From JAOUEA01 sp963821925 (GTDB taxonomy: Bacteria; Actinomycetota; UBA4738; HRBIN12), in assembly GCA_963821925.1 (NCBI GenBank), contig CAWGFO010000010.1, positions 124,001 through 188,000 of the forward strand: a stretch of DNA of 64,000 bases, read 5' to 3'. The notes below the pieces were generated by a model. The model worked only from the letters and a program-made list of their open reading frames with translations. It was not told where the DNA came from and did no database searches. Both the position numbers and the translations under genes were made by a program. Below are positions 50,303 through 58,135 of the stretch, piece by piece (within the stretch, counting starts at the first letter, position 1; each line of letters opens with the position of its first letter).

Positions 50303-51496
50303 ATGACGATCGGCGAGACGATCACGCTCGACCAGCTCGAGACCGACCCGTACCCGGTCTACACCCGTCTCCGGGACGAGGAGCCCGTGAGCTGGGTCCC
50401 GGCGGTGGGGCTGTGGCTCGTAACCCGCCACGATGACGTCAAGCTGATCGATCTGTCGCCCGAGATCTTCACCGCCGCGACGGAGCCCTCGACCCTGAAC
50501 CGAACGATGGGGGAGAACATGCTCGGGATGGAGGGCACGGAGCAGCGGTTGATCCGGGCGATCACCGAGATCCCGTACCGCCCGCGCGACGTCGAGGCGC
50601 GCACGAAGGGGATGATCCCCGAACTCGCGAACGAGCTCGTCGACGCGGTCGTGGCCGACGGCGAGGCGGACCTCTTCCATGCGTACGCGGACCCGATGAG
50701 CGTGCGGTCGCTCCGCTTCATGCTCGGGCTGGACGAGATCCCCTGGGAGGACATCCTCCGGTGGAACGAGGGCCTGATGCCCGGCCTCGCGAACTTCGAA
50801 GGCGACCCGGAGAAGCAGGCGCCGGCCGACGAGGCGAGCGCCGCCCTCGGGTCGGCGATCGAGCGGGTCCTCGACCGGCTCGCGGACGATCCGGACGATT
50901 CGGTCCTCTCGTGGATGCTCCACCACGAGGAGGACGGCCGCCGGATGTCCCGCGTGCAGATCGTCGCGAACACGAAGCTGATGCTCTCCGGCGGGCTGCA
51001 GGAGCCGCGCGACCTGATCGCCCTCACGCTGTGGGCGCTCGGACGGGAGCCGGGGGCGCTCGACGAGGTCCGGGCGGATCGGGCGCTCGTGAAGCCGGCC
51101 GTCGAGGAGACGCTCCGCTGGGCCGGCCCGGTCGGGACGTCGACCCGCCAGACCACGCGCGAGGTCGAGCTCGCGAGCGTGACGCTCCCGGAGGGAGCGC
51201 TCGTCGGCGCGGTGCTCGCTTCGGCGAACCGCGACCCGCGTCGGTGGACGGAACCCGACCGCTTCGACCTCCATCGCAAGGAGGGGGCGCACCTCGCCTT
51301 CGCGGCCGGAACCCACTTCTGCCTCGGGGCCTGGTTCGGGCGGTACCTCGCGCGGGTCTCGTTGGACGTGCTGCTCGACCGCCTCCCCGGTCTCGGGCTC
51401 GATCCGCAGCGGCCCGTCACCCTGCGAGGATGGGAGTTCCGTGCGCCCGATTCGCTGTGGGCCCAGTGGGATCGACCGGGAGGAACCGAGGCATGA
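50303..51496 (+). CDS. Cytochrome P450 (C) with atypical I-helix
   Basis: 397-residue P450 of a different subfamily from A and B. The haem Cys is C340 in FAAGTHFCLGAWFGRYLA; the ExxR is EETLRWAGP. The I-helix reads LSGGLQEPRD instead of (A/G)Gx(D/E)T, so the usual acid-alcohol pair for proton delivery is replaced by Gln-Glu-Pro. This may mean peroxide use or an unusual reaction. A GGAGGGGACGG site precedes ATG 50303. The stop overlaps the following gene (ATGA). Confidence 0.9.
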   Translation: MTIGETITLDQLETDPYPVYTRLRDEEPVSWVPAVGLWLVTRHDDVKLIDLSPEIFTAATEPSTLNRTMGENMLGMEGTEQRLIRAITEIPYRPRDVEARTKGMIPELANELVDAVVADGEADLFHAYADPMSVRSLRFMLGLDEIPWEDILRWNEGLMPGLANFEGDPEKQAPADEASAALGSAIERVLDRLADDPDDSVLSWMLHHEEDGRRMSRVQIVANTKLMLSGGLQEPRDLIALTLWALGREPGALDEVRADRALVKPAVEETLRWAGPVGTSTRQTTREVELASVTLPEGALVGAVLASANRDPRRWTEPDRFDLHRKEGAHLAFAAGTHFCLGAWFGRYLARVSLDVLLDRLPGLGLDPQRPVTLRGWEFRAPDSLWAQWDRPGGTEA

Positions 51497-52005
51497 GCGA
51501 CGAGAAGCTGGTGGAGGAGGCGAGGGCGTTCCTGGGCGGTGACGAGGACGTCCTCGCCGCCGGGATCTTCCAGCCGCGAGGGACGACCGGCGGGATGGCC
51601 GGGGCCACCGGCGCCGGGTTCGCCACGGACTCGCTCGTCGGTGAGGTGGCCGGGGTGGCCGCCGGGCTCGAGGCGGGCCGGGCGATGGCGCACGTCGATG
51701 GCGTGCCGCGGTGGACGATGCTGGCGGTCACGCCGACGATGCTCCACGCGATCGCGTGCGGTCAGCACGGGGTGGGCTGGCAGCCCGAGTCGGTGTTCGC
51801 GACCTTCGACCGCTCCGCGATCCGTGCGACCGTGCATGGGCGCGTGAACGTCCGCACGCTGACGATCGAGGATCCTGCGTCCGGCCGCACCTACGAATGG
51901 GAGGGGAACCGCATCGGGCCCGCCCACGCCAAGGCTGTGATCGAGGCGCTGGAGGCGGAGGAGGTCGAGGCGCCCGAGGAGCCCCCGACCGAGACCGACG
52001 GGTGA
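51493..52005 (+). CDS. Hypothetical soluble protein coupled to P450-C
   Basis: 170 residues. It has a Gly/Ala-rich segment (about 25-60), then a strand-rich half with WTMLAVTPTMLHAIACG and RTLTIEDPASGRTYEWEGNR, which looks like a small PH-like domain, and an acidic C-terminal tail (EALEAEEVEAPEEPPTE). No family recognised. ATG overlaps the P450-C stop, so the two proteins are made together. Confidence 0.7.
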   Translation: MSDEKLVEEARAFLGGDEDVLAAGIFQPRGTTGGMAGATGAGFATDSLVGEVAGVAAGLEAGRAMAHVDGVPRWTMLAVTPTMLHAIACGQHGVGWQPESVFATFDRSAIRATVHGRVNVRTLTIEDPASGRTYEWEGNRIGPAHAKAVIEALEAEEVEAPEEPPTETDG

Positions 52006-52020
52006 TCGACAGCAACAGCC

Positions 52021-52386
52021 CTACGCCGGCTCGAACAGCTCCACCACGTTGCCAGACGGGTCCTCGACGAGGATCTGGCGCCCTCCGGGACCTTCGACCA
52101 CGTCGTTACGGAACACCGCGCCGGTGGCCGCGAGCGCCTCGACGCGCCCGTCGAGATCCTCGACCTCGATCACGAGGCGGTTCCAGCCGCCGGGCTCGGG
52201 CGTCCTCCCGTCCGGCATCGGCCGCGCGGCGGAGCTGATCGGTCCGGCGAGCCACAGATCCAGATCGCCGCGGCGCACGATCGCGATCGCGGGACCGAAC
52301 CGCTGCACCTCCTCGAAACCGAGCCGGTCGACGTAGAACGAGACGGCCGCGCCGACGTCGGCTACCAGGTAGCGCACCGTGGCCAT
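52021..52386 (-). CDS. VOC/glyoxalase-superfamily protein
   Basis: 121-residue vicinal-oxygen-chelate fold protein: VRYLVADVGAAVSFYVDRLGFEE at the start, NRLVIEVEDLDGRVEAL in the second module and ILVEDPSGNVVELFEP at the end with the metal-type Glu. Members include glyoxalases, extradiol dioxygenases and resistance proteins. It lies 2 bases downstream of the FAH-family gene and is probably co-transcribed; a part in the same aromatic degradation is possible but unproven. Confidence 0.82.
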   Translation of the reverse strand: MATVRYLVADVGAAVSFYVDRLGFEEVQRFGPAIAIVRRGDLDLWLAGPISSAARPMPDGRTPEPGGWNRLVIEVEDLDGRVEALAATGAVFRNDVVEGPGGRQILVEDPSGNVVELFEPA

Positions 52387-52388
52387 GC

Positions 52389-53234
52389 TCAGTCCTTCCT
52401 GGGAGCGCGGACCCCGCGGAACTCCCAATCGCCGCCGAACGCCGTCGAGATCACCTCTTCGCTCTCGGTGGGCTGCGCGCCCACGTCGTCGCGGATAGGG
52501 ACGCTACCTTCGACGACCGTGTTGCGGAGCGTCCCCAGCTCCTCGACCTCCACCTCGACGACGTCGCCGGGCTCGACCGGACGCGAGTTCGCCGGCGTCC
52601 CCGACAGGATCACGTCGCCCGGGACCAGGGTGATCGTGCGGGCGATGTCGGCGACGAGGTAGTACATGTCCCAGATCATCTCGTCGGTGTTCCCGGACTG
52701 GGCGACGGCGCCGTTCACGCGCGTCTCGATGTGCTTGCCGCGGAAGTCCCAGTCGTCGACGAGCCCGGGGCCCAGCGGGCAGAGCGTGTCGCTGCCCTTC
52801 ACGCGGAGCATCGACCCGGCATCGGTGTCGCGGAAGTCGTGCAGGCCGTAGTCGTTCCCTATCGTGTAGCCGGCGATGCGCGCGGCCGCCTCTTCGGGCG
52901 CGATGTGACGGGTCTCGGCGCCGATCACGATCCCGATCTCGCCCTCGTAGTTCAGGAACCGGCAGCGGGGCGGGCGCACGATCTCTCCTCCGTGCGCGTT
53001 CAGCGCGCTGATCGGTTTGTGGAAGTAGGTGGGCGCCGGCCCGAGGGTCGCCCCGAACTCAGCACGCCGGCTCTCGTAGTTCAGGTGGACGCAGATGACC
53101 TTCGTCGGCATCACCGGAGGAAGGTGGACCGGCTCGTCCAGCGGCATCGTCCGGCCGTCGGGCGCGACGAGCTCGTCGTCCTCGCGCACGACGGCCGTGA
53201 TCGCGCCGTCGAGCAGGATCCGCCGCGTCTCCAT
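52389..53234 (-). CDS. Fumarylacetoacetate hydrolase family protein (HpaG-like candidate)
   Basis: 281-residue FAH-fold metal enzyme. The conserved blocks are NYEGEIGIVIG with the two metal Glu, DYGLHDFRDTDAGSMLRVKGSDTLCPLGP and GDVILSGTPANSRPVEPGDVVEVEVE. Such enzymes hydrolyse, isomerise or decarboxylate beta-keto acids, including HpaG in the homoprotocatechuate route. ATG 53234 with GGAGGGAG upstream. It is divergent from the acetoacetate-decarboxylase-like gene and shares a promoter region with it. Confidence 0.87.
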   Translation of the reverse strand: METRRILLDGAITAVVREDDELVAPDGRTMPLDEPVHLPPVMPTKVICVHLNYESRRAEFGATLGPAPTYFHKPISALNAHGGEIVRPPRCRFLNYEGEIGIVIGAETRHIAPEEAAARIAGYTIGNDYGLHDFRDTDAGSMLRVKGSDTLCPLGPGLVDDWDFRGKHIETRVNGAVAQSGNTDEMIWDMYYLVADIARTITLVPGDVILSGTPANSRPVEPGDVVEVEVEELGTLRNTVVEGSVPIRDDVGAQPTESEEVISTAFGGDWEFRGVRAPRKD

Positions 53235-53250
53235 GTCGTGGGCTCCCTCC

Positions 53251-53277
53251 GGTCGTTCGCGACCGAAGCGTACGATA
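53251..53277. promoter_or_regulatory. Bidirectional -10 element and palindrome
   Basis: TACGAT (53271-53276, plus) is 7 bases from ATG 53284. TATCGT on the minus strand uses 53277-53272. The two -10 boxes overlap by five bases. Next to them is GGTCG-TTCG-CGACC (53251-53264), which covers the plus -35 and the minus start region. It is a degenerate match to CGTTCG-N4-CGAACG. Confidence 0.5.
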
Positions 53278-53283
53278 GGTCGC

Positions 53284-54084
53284 ATGTCGAAGGGGTTCAT
53301 GCTGCCGCGCTCGCCGGAGGGCCGCGCCTCGATCGTGTCCGCGCCTCCGTGGCACTACTCCGGCGACGTGCTGACGATCGAGTACCGGACCGATCCGGCG
53401 AACGTCGCGGCGCTGCTCCCCGAGGGCGTGGGGCTCGCCGACGAGGACCCGGGCGCCGTCGCGGTCATCTGGGCCGACTGGCAGTCGTGCTCCGACCAGG
53501 GCGCCGAGCTCCTCGACCCGGTCCGAAGCCAGTACAAGGAAGCCTTCGTCGTCGTCCGGTGCACCTACGGCGGCGAAACGTACTCGCGCTGCGTCTACAT
53601 ATGGGTCGACAAGGACTTCGCGCTCGCGCGCGGCTGGTACCAGGGGTACCCCAAGAAGCTCGGCGCGATCTGGATGACACGGCCCGTCGCGGTGGGCAAG
53701 GCGGGGCCACGACTCGAGCCCGGCGGGGCGTTCGGCGCGACGCTCGCGGCCAACGACCGTCGCCTTGCCGACGCCACGATCATCCTCACCGGTGAGAGCG
53801 AGACGGGCGGGTTCGTGAACGCCCTGCCGATGCTGCACTCGCGCTGGATGCCGCACATCGACCCGTCCGCACCCGCCGCCCTCGACGAGCTCGTCACGAT
53901 GCGCTCGGAGGATGTCGAGCTCGGCCCGGTGTACGTGGGGGAGCCGACCCTGTCGCTGTACGAGGCGCCCGGCGACGAGCTCGCCGGTCTCGAGCCCCGC
54001 GAGATGATCGCGGGCTACTGGCGCCAGGTCGGCGCGACGTTCGCGGGCGGCTCCGCGGTCGAGGTCGGGAGCGCGCCGAGCTAG
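53284..54084 (+). CDS. Acetoacetate decarboxylase-like (ADC superfamily) protein
   Basis: 266-residue ADC-fold protein. The Schiff-base Lys is expected in the motif QGYPKKLG. The N-terminus MLPRSPEGRASIVSAPPWHYSG and the strand SQYKEAFVVVRCTYGG fit the superfamily. ADC relatives decarboxylate, hydrate or do aldol chemistry on keto acids. It is leaderless and divergent from an FAH-family gene. Its stop shares CTAG with the convergent methyltransferase gene. Confidence 0.8.
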   Translation: MSKGFMLPRSPEGRASIVSAPPWHYSGDVLTIEYRTDPANVAALLPEGVGLADEDPGAVAVIWADWQSCSDQGAELLDPVRSQYKEAFVVVRCTYGGETYSRCVYIWVDKDFALARGWYQGYPKKLGAIWMTRPVAVGKAGPRLEPGGAFGATLAANDRRLADATIILTGESETGGFVNALPMLHSRWMPHIDPSAPAALDELVTMRSEDVELGPVYVGEPTLSLYEAPGDELAGLEPREMIAGYWRQVGATFAGGSAVEVGSAPS

Positions 54085-54830
54085 TCGACGGTCAGGCCCG
54101 GATGGAAGCCCGTGTCGACCCCCGGCAGGCGGGCGACCCCGTAGAAGAACTCATCTCCGGTGGTCCACAGGTCGACGCTCCATCCCAGGGATGCCAGCGT
54201 GTCCTGGAGCTCCTCCGGATGGTGGAAGACCTTCACGATGGTGTACTCGCGCCCGTCGCTCAGGCGGCGGCGATGCGCGAAGGCGGGTCCATCGTCGACG
54301 CTCTCGCCCGGATTGGACGGACGAGACTCGGCTCCCGCCACGTCGTCGCAGAAGAAGACGTGGCCGCCGGGCGCGAGCCAGCCGCCGAGCCGGCCCCAGA
54401 ACTCCTCGAACCGTTCGGGCAGGATGTGCGAGATCAGGAACGCGAAGAAGATCGCATCGAACTGGACGCCCTGAGGCGGGTCCCAGCTGAAGAGGTCCGC
54501 GTGCACGTACTCGACGCGTGGGTCGGCGACGCGTTCGCGGTTGACGGCGAGCGCCGAGGCGGCAGCGTCGACGGCGATCAGGCGCCGCGCCCGCGGAGCG
54601 AGATGGCGCGTGAACAAGCCGGTCCCGCATGCCAGCTCGAGCACCAGGCCCGAGACGTCGAGGTCGTCGACGGCGGCTTCGAGGTGCGCCGTCTCTTCGA
54701 ACCATCGAGCGTTGCCCTCGGGCCCCAGGTCGTAGGCGCCGCGCCGATACCAGACATCGTCGTACTCGTGAGCCCGATCCTCGTAATACCGCTGCTGCTC
54801 TTGCTGGATGTGTTCGAACCCTGGCTCCAC
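54081..54830 (-). CDS. Class I SAM-dependent methyltransferase
   Basis: 249-residue enzyme. Motif I is VLELACGTGLFTRHLA, followed by LIAVDAAASAL and FDAIFFAFLISHILPERF. It begins with a helical segment QQEQQRYYEDRAHEYDDVWY typical of small-molecule methyltransferases. GTG 54830 is chosen because GGGGGG stands 4 bases before it; TACACT at 54856-54851 is a likely -10. Acceptor unknown. Confidence 0.85.
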   Translation of the reverse strand: MEPGFEHIQQEQQRYYEDRAHEYDDVWYRRGAYDLGPEGNARWFEETAHLEAAVDDLDVSGLVLELACGTGLFTRHLAPRARRLIAVDAAASALAVNRERVADPRVEYVHADLFSWDPPQGVQFDAIFFAFLISHILPERFEEFWGRLGGWLAPGGHVFFCDDVAGAESRPSNPGESVDDGPAFAHRRRLSDGREYTIVKVFHHPEELQDTLASLGWSVDLWTTGDEFFYGVARLPGVDTGFHPGLTVD

Positions 54831-54922
54831 GCGACCCCCCTTCGCTCGTGAGTGTAGCGACGCCGGCCGACCCGACCCGGTGCCCCGTCCGCGTTGGTCT
54901 CGCGCGCCCCCTGCCGGTCGCG

Positions 54923-55750
54923 TCACGGGCGCGTGGCGCCGGGCTCCCGCTCGAAGATCCCGACCTCGCATACCGTCCTGAAGCCGATCCGCCGGTAGAG
55001 CCGCGCCGCCTTCGGGGCGGCCTGGAGGACGGCAACCTCGTGCCCGGCGTCACGGGCCTCCCGCATCGGCGCCCGCGTGAGCGCCGCGCCCAGCCCTCGC
55101 CCGCGTTCGGCCGGATCCGTGTGCACGCCGTAGACGCCCGCGACCCCCGCGCCGAGCACGAGGAAGGACGAGGACACCGGGCGGCCGTCTTCCCGGCCCA
55201 CGTACACGCGGACCGGCGCGTCGTGGGCGAACCCGATCGCCGTGAAGGCCGCGTGCCAGCTGTCCTGCCACCCAACATCGCCTGGGTAGACCGACGACAG
55301 GACCGCCAGGAAGTCGGCGACATCGGCCGACGACCTCGCGGCGCGGATCTCGAGGCCGTCCGGGTCGTCCGCGTCCCAGTCGCTGGCGAGGTCGCATGCC
55401 ATCCCCGGTACCCGCTCGCGCTCGAACCCGTGCGCGACGAGCCGGGCATCGAGGTCCAGGGGCCGATCGCCGGGCCCGGTCCACCATCGGATCGTGCGGT
55501 CGCCGTACCAGGCGATCGTCTCGCGGATCCCGGCGTCGGCGCTCTCGTCGGGGAACGCGGTCCGCGTCACGGCGTTCCACAGGCCGCCGTCGGCCGCCGA
55601 GCGGTGCCGGTCGATCGATGGCCCTCGTTCCGAGACGGCTCCCCGATGCTCGGCGATCGCGTCGCCGATCGCACCCGCGTTCGCGAGACAGGCGAACGCC
55701 AGCTCGTCGTCCCCGGCGCCTCTGGTGAGCACGTCGACCATGCCGACCAT
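54923..55750 (-). CDS. GNAT-family N-acetyltransferase
   Basis: 275 residues: an N-terminal domain of about 130 residues without clear motif and a C-terminal GNAT domain. The acetyl-CoA loop is GVHTDPAERGRGLGAALTRAPM and the final strand LYRRIGFRTVCEVGIFER. The two-domain size suggests a tandem GNAT with a degenerate first half. Substrate unknown. The start could also be ATG 55741. Confidence 0.8.
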   Translation of the reverse strand: MVGMVDVLTRGAGDDELAFACLANAGAIGDAIAEHRGAVSERGPSIDRHRSAADGGLWNAVTRTAFPDESADAGIRETIAWYGDRTIRWWTGPGDRPLDLDARLVAHGFERERVPGMACDLASDWDADDPDGLEIRAARSSADVADFLAVLSSVYPGDVGWQDSWHAAFTAIGFAHDAPVRVYVGREDGRPVSSSFLVLGAGVAGVYGVHTDPAERGRGLGAALTRAPMREARDAGHEVAVLQAAPKAARLYRRIGFRTVCEVGIFEREPGATRP

Positions 55751-55764
55751 GAAAGCAGATGCGA

Positions 55765-55770
55765 TAGCCT
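55765..55770 (+). promoter_or_regulatory. -10 box of FAH-family gene
   Basis: TAGCCT ends 9 bases before ATG 55780; no Shine-Dalgarno sequence is present. Confidence 0.45.
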
Positions 55771-55779
55771 CGGGCGGTC

Positions 55780-56541
55780 ATGCGACTCCTCAGGTTCCGA
55801 CACGGCGATCGCATCGCGACCGGGGTGGCCGACACGAGCGAGGACATCGTCCGCGTCCTGCAGGGCACCTTCTTCGAGGACCCGATCCTGACGGGGGAGG
55901 AGCTCGCGCTCGACGAGGTCGAGCTGCTCGCACCCGTGCTGCCCTCCAAGCTCGTGTGCGTGGGCAAGAACTACGCGGCGCACGCCGCCGAGTTCGGCAT
56001 GGAGGTGCCGGACGAGCCGCTGCTCTTCCTGAAGCCGTCCACGGCGGTGATCGGTCCGCTCGATCCGATCCGGCTCCTGCCCGTGAGCAAACGGGTCGAC
56101 TACGAGGGCGAGCTTGCCGTCGTGATCGGCCGGCTCGCGCGCGACGTGCGGGCCGAGGACGCCTACCGCGTGATCCTCGGCTACACGTGCGCGAACGACG
56201 TCACCCTCCGGGATCTCCAGAAGACCGACGACCAGTGGGCGCGCGCGAAGGGCTTCGACGGTTCGTGCCCGCTGGGCCCGTGGATCGAGACCGACGTGGA
56301 CCCGAACGACGTCACGGTCGAGACGCGCCTGAACGGCGAGGTGCGCCAGCACGGCTCCTCGGTCGACATGGTCTACGGCGTCGCCACCCTGATCGAATAC
56401 ATCACCTCGTTCATGACGCTTCTGCCCGGCGACGTGCTGCTCACCGGCACCCCCGAGGGCGTCGGCCGGCTCGCCGCGGGCGACGTCGTCGAGATCGAGG
56501 TCGACGGGGTCGGCACCCTGTCGAACCCGGTGATCGCGTGA
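55780..56541 (+). CDS. Fumarylacetoacetate hydrolase family protein (FAHD1/YcgM type)
   Basis: 253-residue FAH-fold protein: VCVGKNYAAHAAEFG, PLLFLKPSTAVIGP, VDYEGELAVVIG with the metal Glu, and GDVLLTGTPEGVGRL. It is closer to acylpyruvase/oxaloacetate-decarboxylase-like FAHD1 proteins than the FAH member at 52389. It overlaps gltX by GTGA, a pairing that suggests a housekeeping role, but isomerisation or decarboxylation in ring-cleavage pathways is also possible. Confidence 0.87.
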   Translation: MRLLRFRHGDRIATGVADTSEDIVRVLQGTFFEDPILTGEELALDEVELLAPVLPSKLVCVGKNYAAHAAEFGMEVPDEPLLFLKPSTAVIGPLDPIRLLPVSKRVDYEGELAVVIGRLARDVRAEDAYRVILGYTCANDVTLRDLQKTDDQWARAKGFDGSCPLGPWIETDVDPNDVTVETRLNGEVRQHGSSVDMVYGVATLIEYITSFMTLLPGDVLLTGTPEGVGRLAAGDVVEIEVDGVGTLSNPVIA

Positions 56542-58001
56542 GCGACACGCCCGAGGCCGCCGCCGCCCCGGACGCGCCCGTCCGCTGCCGGTTCGCGCCC
56601 GCGCCGAGCGGCTCGCTCCACGTCGGGAACGTTCGCAGCGCGCTCTTCTCGTGGCTGTTCGCGCGCCGCCACGGCGGCGCGTTCGTGCTGCGCGTCGAGG
56701 ACACCGACGCCAGCCGCGTGACCGAGGAGGCCGTCCGCGGCGTGCTCGACGATCTCCGTTGGCTCGGCCTCGACTGGGACGAGGGACCGGAGGTCGGAGG
56801 CGCGTTCGGGCCCTACCGCCAGTCCCAGCGGCTCCCGATCTACGCCGATGCGTGTGAGCGCCTGCTCGCCCAAGGCGACGCCTACCGCTGCTACTGCACC
56901 CCCGAGGAGCTCGAGGAGCGACGGAACGCGGCGATGGCGCGCGGTGAGGCCCCCGGCTACGACGGACGCTGCCGGACGCTCACCGACGAGGAGCGCGCCG
57001 CGCACGAGGCGGCCGGGCGGCCGTCGGTCGTCCGCTTCGCGATGCCCGACCGCGAGTGGGTGGTCGACGACCTCGTGAAGGGTGAGGTCCGGTTCGCGTC
57101 GGGCCAGCTCCGGGACTTCGTGCTGATGCGCTCGGACGGCTCGCCCGTGTTCCTGCTCGCCGTGGCCGTCGACGACCTGCTGATGGGCATCACGCACGTC
57201 GTGCGCGGCGACGACCTGCTCGCGAGCGCGCCGCGGAACGCCGCGGTGATCGAGGCGCTCGGCGGCGTCGCCCCGCGGTACGCCCACCTCCCGCAGGTCC
57301 TCGGCCCCGACCGCCAGCCGCTCTCGAAGCGGCACGGCTCCACGAGCGTGCAGGCCTTCCGCGAGCAGGGCTATCTCGCGGAGGCGCTCGTGAACTACCT
57401 CGCGCTCCTCGGCTGGTCGAGCGAGGACGAGGAGGAGTTCCTGCGCCGCGACGAGCTGATCGAGCGGTTCGACCTGTCGAGGGTGTCGAGCAACCCGGCG
57501 GCGTTCGACACGGAGAAGCTCACCTGGATGAACAACCGCTACATCCAGTCGCTCGACGACGACGAGCTCGGGGCGCGCTGCCTGCACTTCCTGACCGAGG
57601 CGGGCGTGATGCCCGACGTGCCCACGCTCCGTGCGGCGATGCCGCTCGTGAAGGAGCGGATGAAGACCCTCACCGAGTCGGTCCGGCTCTTACGTTTCCT
57701 GTTCACCGACGATCTCGAGCTGAACGAGAAGGCCCTCGGTCTGATCGCGAAGGCGCCGGAGGGGTACCTGGACCGCGCGGCCGAGGCGCTCGCGCCCGTC
57801 GAGCCGTGGGAGGCGGGACCGATCATGGCTGCGCTCGACGCGCTCGCCGGGGCCGAGGGCCTTGGCCGGAGGGAGGCGTTCGCGCCGGTGCGCGCGGCCG
57901 CCACCGGCTCGAACGTCTCGCCGCCGTTGCCGGAGTCGCTCGCGCTGCTCGGTCGCGACCGGACGCTCGAGCGACTCCGGGCGGCCGCAACTGGTCCGTG
58001 A
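56538..58001 (+). CDS. gltX: Glutamyl-tRNA synthetase
   Basis: 487-residue class I synthetase that charges tRNAGlu and, in GatCAB organisms, also tRNAGln. The HIGH-type motif is HVGN (28-31), LRVEDTD follows, and the KMSKS-type motif is LSKRHG. Cys residues around YRCYCTPEEL are typical of the zinc-related region. The C-terminal anticodon-binding helices are complete. GTG overlaps the preceding stop. The final codons and stop form part of a palindrome also found at 23597. Confidence 0.93.
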   Translation: MSDTPEAAAAPDAPVRCRFAPAPSGSLHVGNVRSALFSWLFARRHGGAFVLRVEDTDASRVTEEAVRGVLDDLRWLGLDWDEGPEVGGAFGPYRQSQRLPIYADACERLLAQGDAYRCYCTPEELEERRNAAMARGEAPGYDGRCRTLTDEERAAHEAAGRPSVVRFAMPDREWVVDDLVKGEVRFASGQLRDFVLMRSDGSPVFLLAVAVDDLLMGITHVVRGDDLLASAPRNAAVIEALGGVAPRYAHLPQVLGPDRQPLSKRHGSTSVQAFREQGYLAEALVNYLALLGWSSEDEEEFLRRDELIERFDLSRVSSNPAAFDTEKLTWMNNRYIQSLDDDELGARCLHFLTEAGVMPDVPTLRAAMPLVKERMKTLTESVRLLRFLFTDDLELNEKALGLIAKAPEGYLDRAAEALAPVEPWEAGPIMAALDALAGAEGLGRREAFAPVRAAATGSNVSPPLPESLALLGRDRTLERLRAAATGP

Positions 58002-58012
58002 CGGACTAGTAT
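57991..58012 (+). promoter_or_regulatory. 19-bp palindrome, copy 2, with -10 box
   Basis: CTGGTCCGT-G-ACGGACTAG (57991-58009) differs at two positions from copy 1 at 23597-23615. TAGTAT (58007-58012) overlaps its right end and lies 11 bases before ATG 58024 of a TetR-like fragment, the arrangement of an autoregulated TetR operator. Confidence 0.55.
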
Positions 58013-58023
58013 CGGTGGGCGCG

Positions 58024-58125
58024 ATGCGTACCAGGCTCGGTCGCCCGCCCGGCGCGGGCCGCTCGCTCGGGGGGTCGGGAAATAGGCCGCGCGGCCGATA
58101 CGACACGGGCCCCTCGAGGGACTAG
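58024..58125 (+). pseudogene. Probable TetR-family regulator remnant
   Basis: 33-codon ORF whose first residues, MRTRLGRPPGAGRS, look like the N-terminal arm of TetR repressors (RxGRPPG). The helix-turn-helix that should follow is absent: the frame continues into unrelated residues and stops at 58123-58125. The upstream palindrome with an overlapping -10 box is what one expects for an autoregulated TetR gene. The fragment is directly followed by an MFS transporter gene, a common TetR partner. A deletion that removed the body of the regulator is the simplest reading. Confidence 0.4.
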
Positions 58126-58128
58126 GCT
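58123..58128 (+). promoter_or_regulatory. -10 box for leaderless MFS gene
   Basis: TAGGCT overlaps the stop of the TetR-like fragment and ends 7 bases before GTG 58136. Confidence 0.5.
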
Positions 58129-58135
58129 GCCGCGG

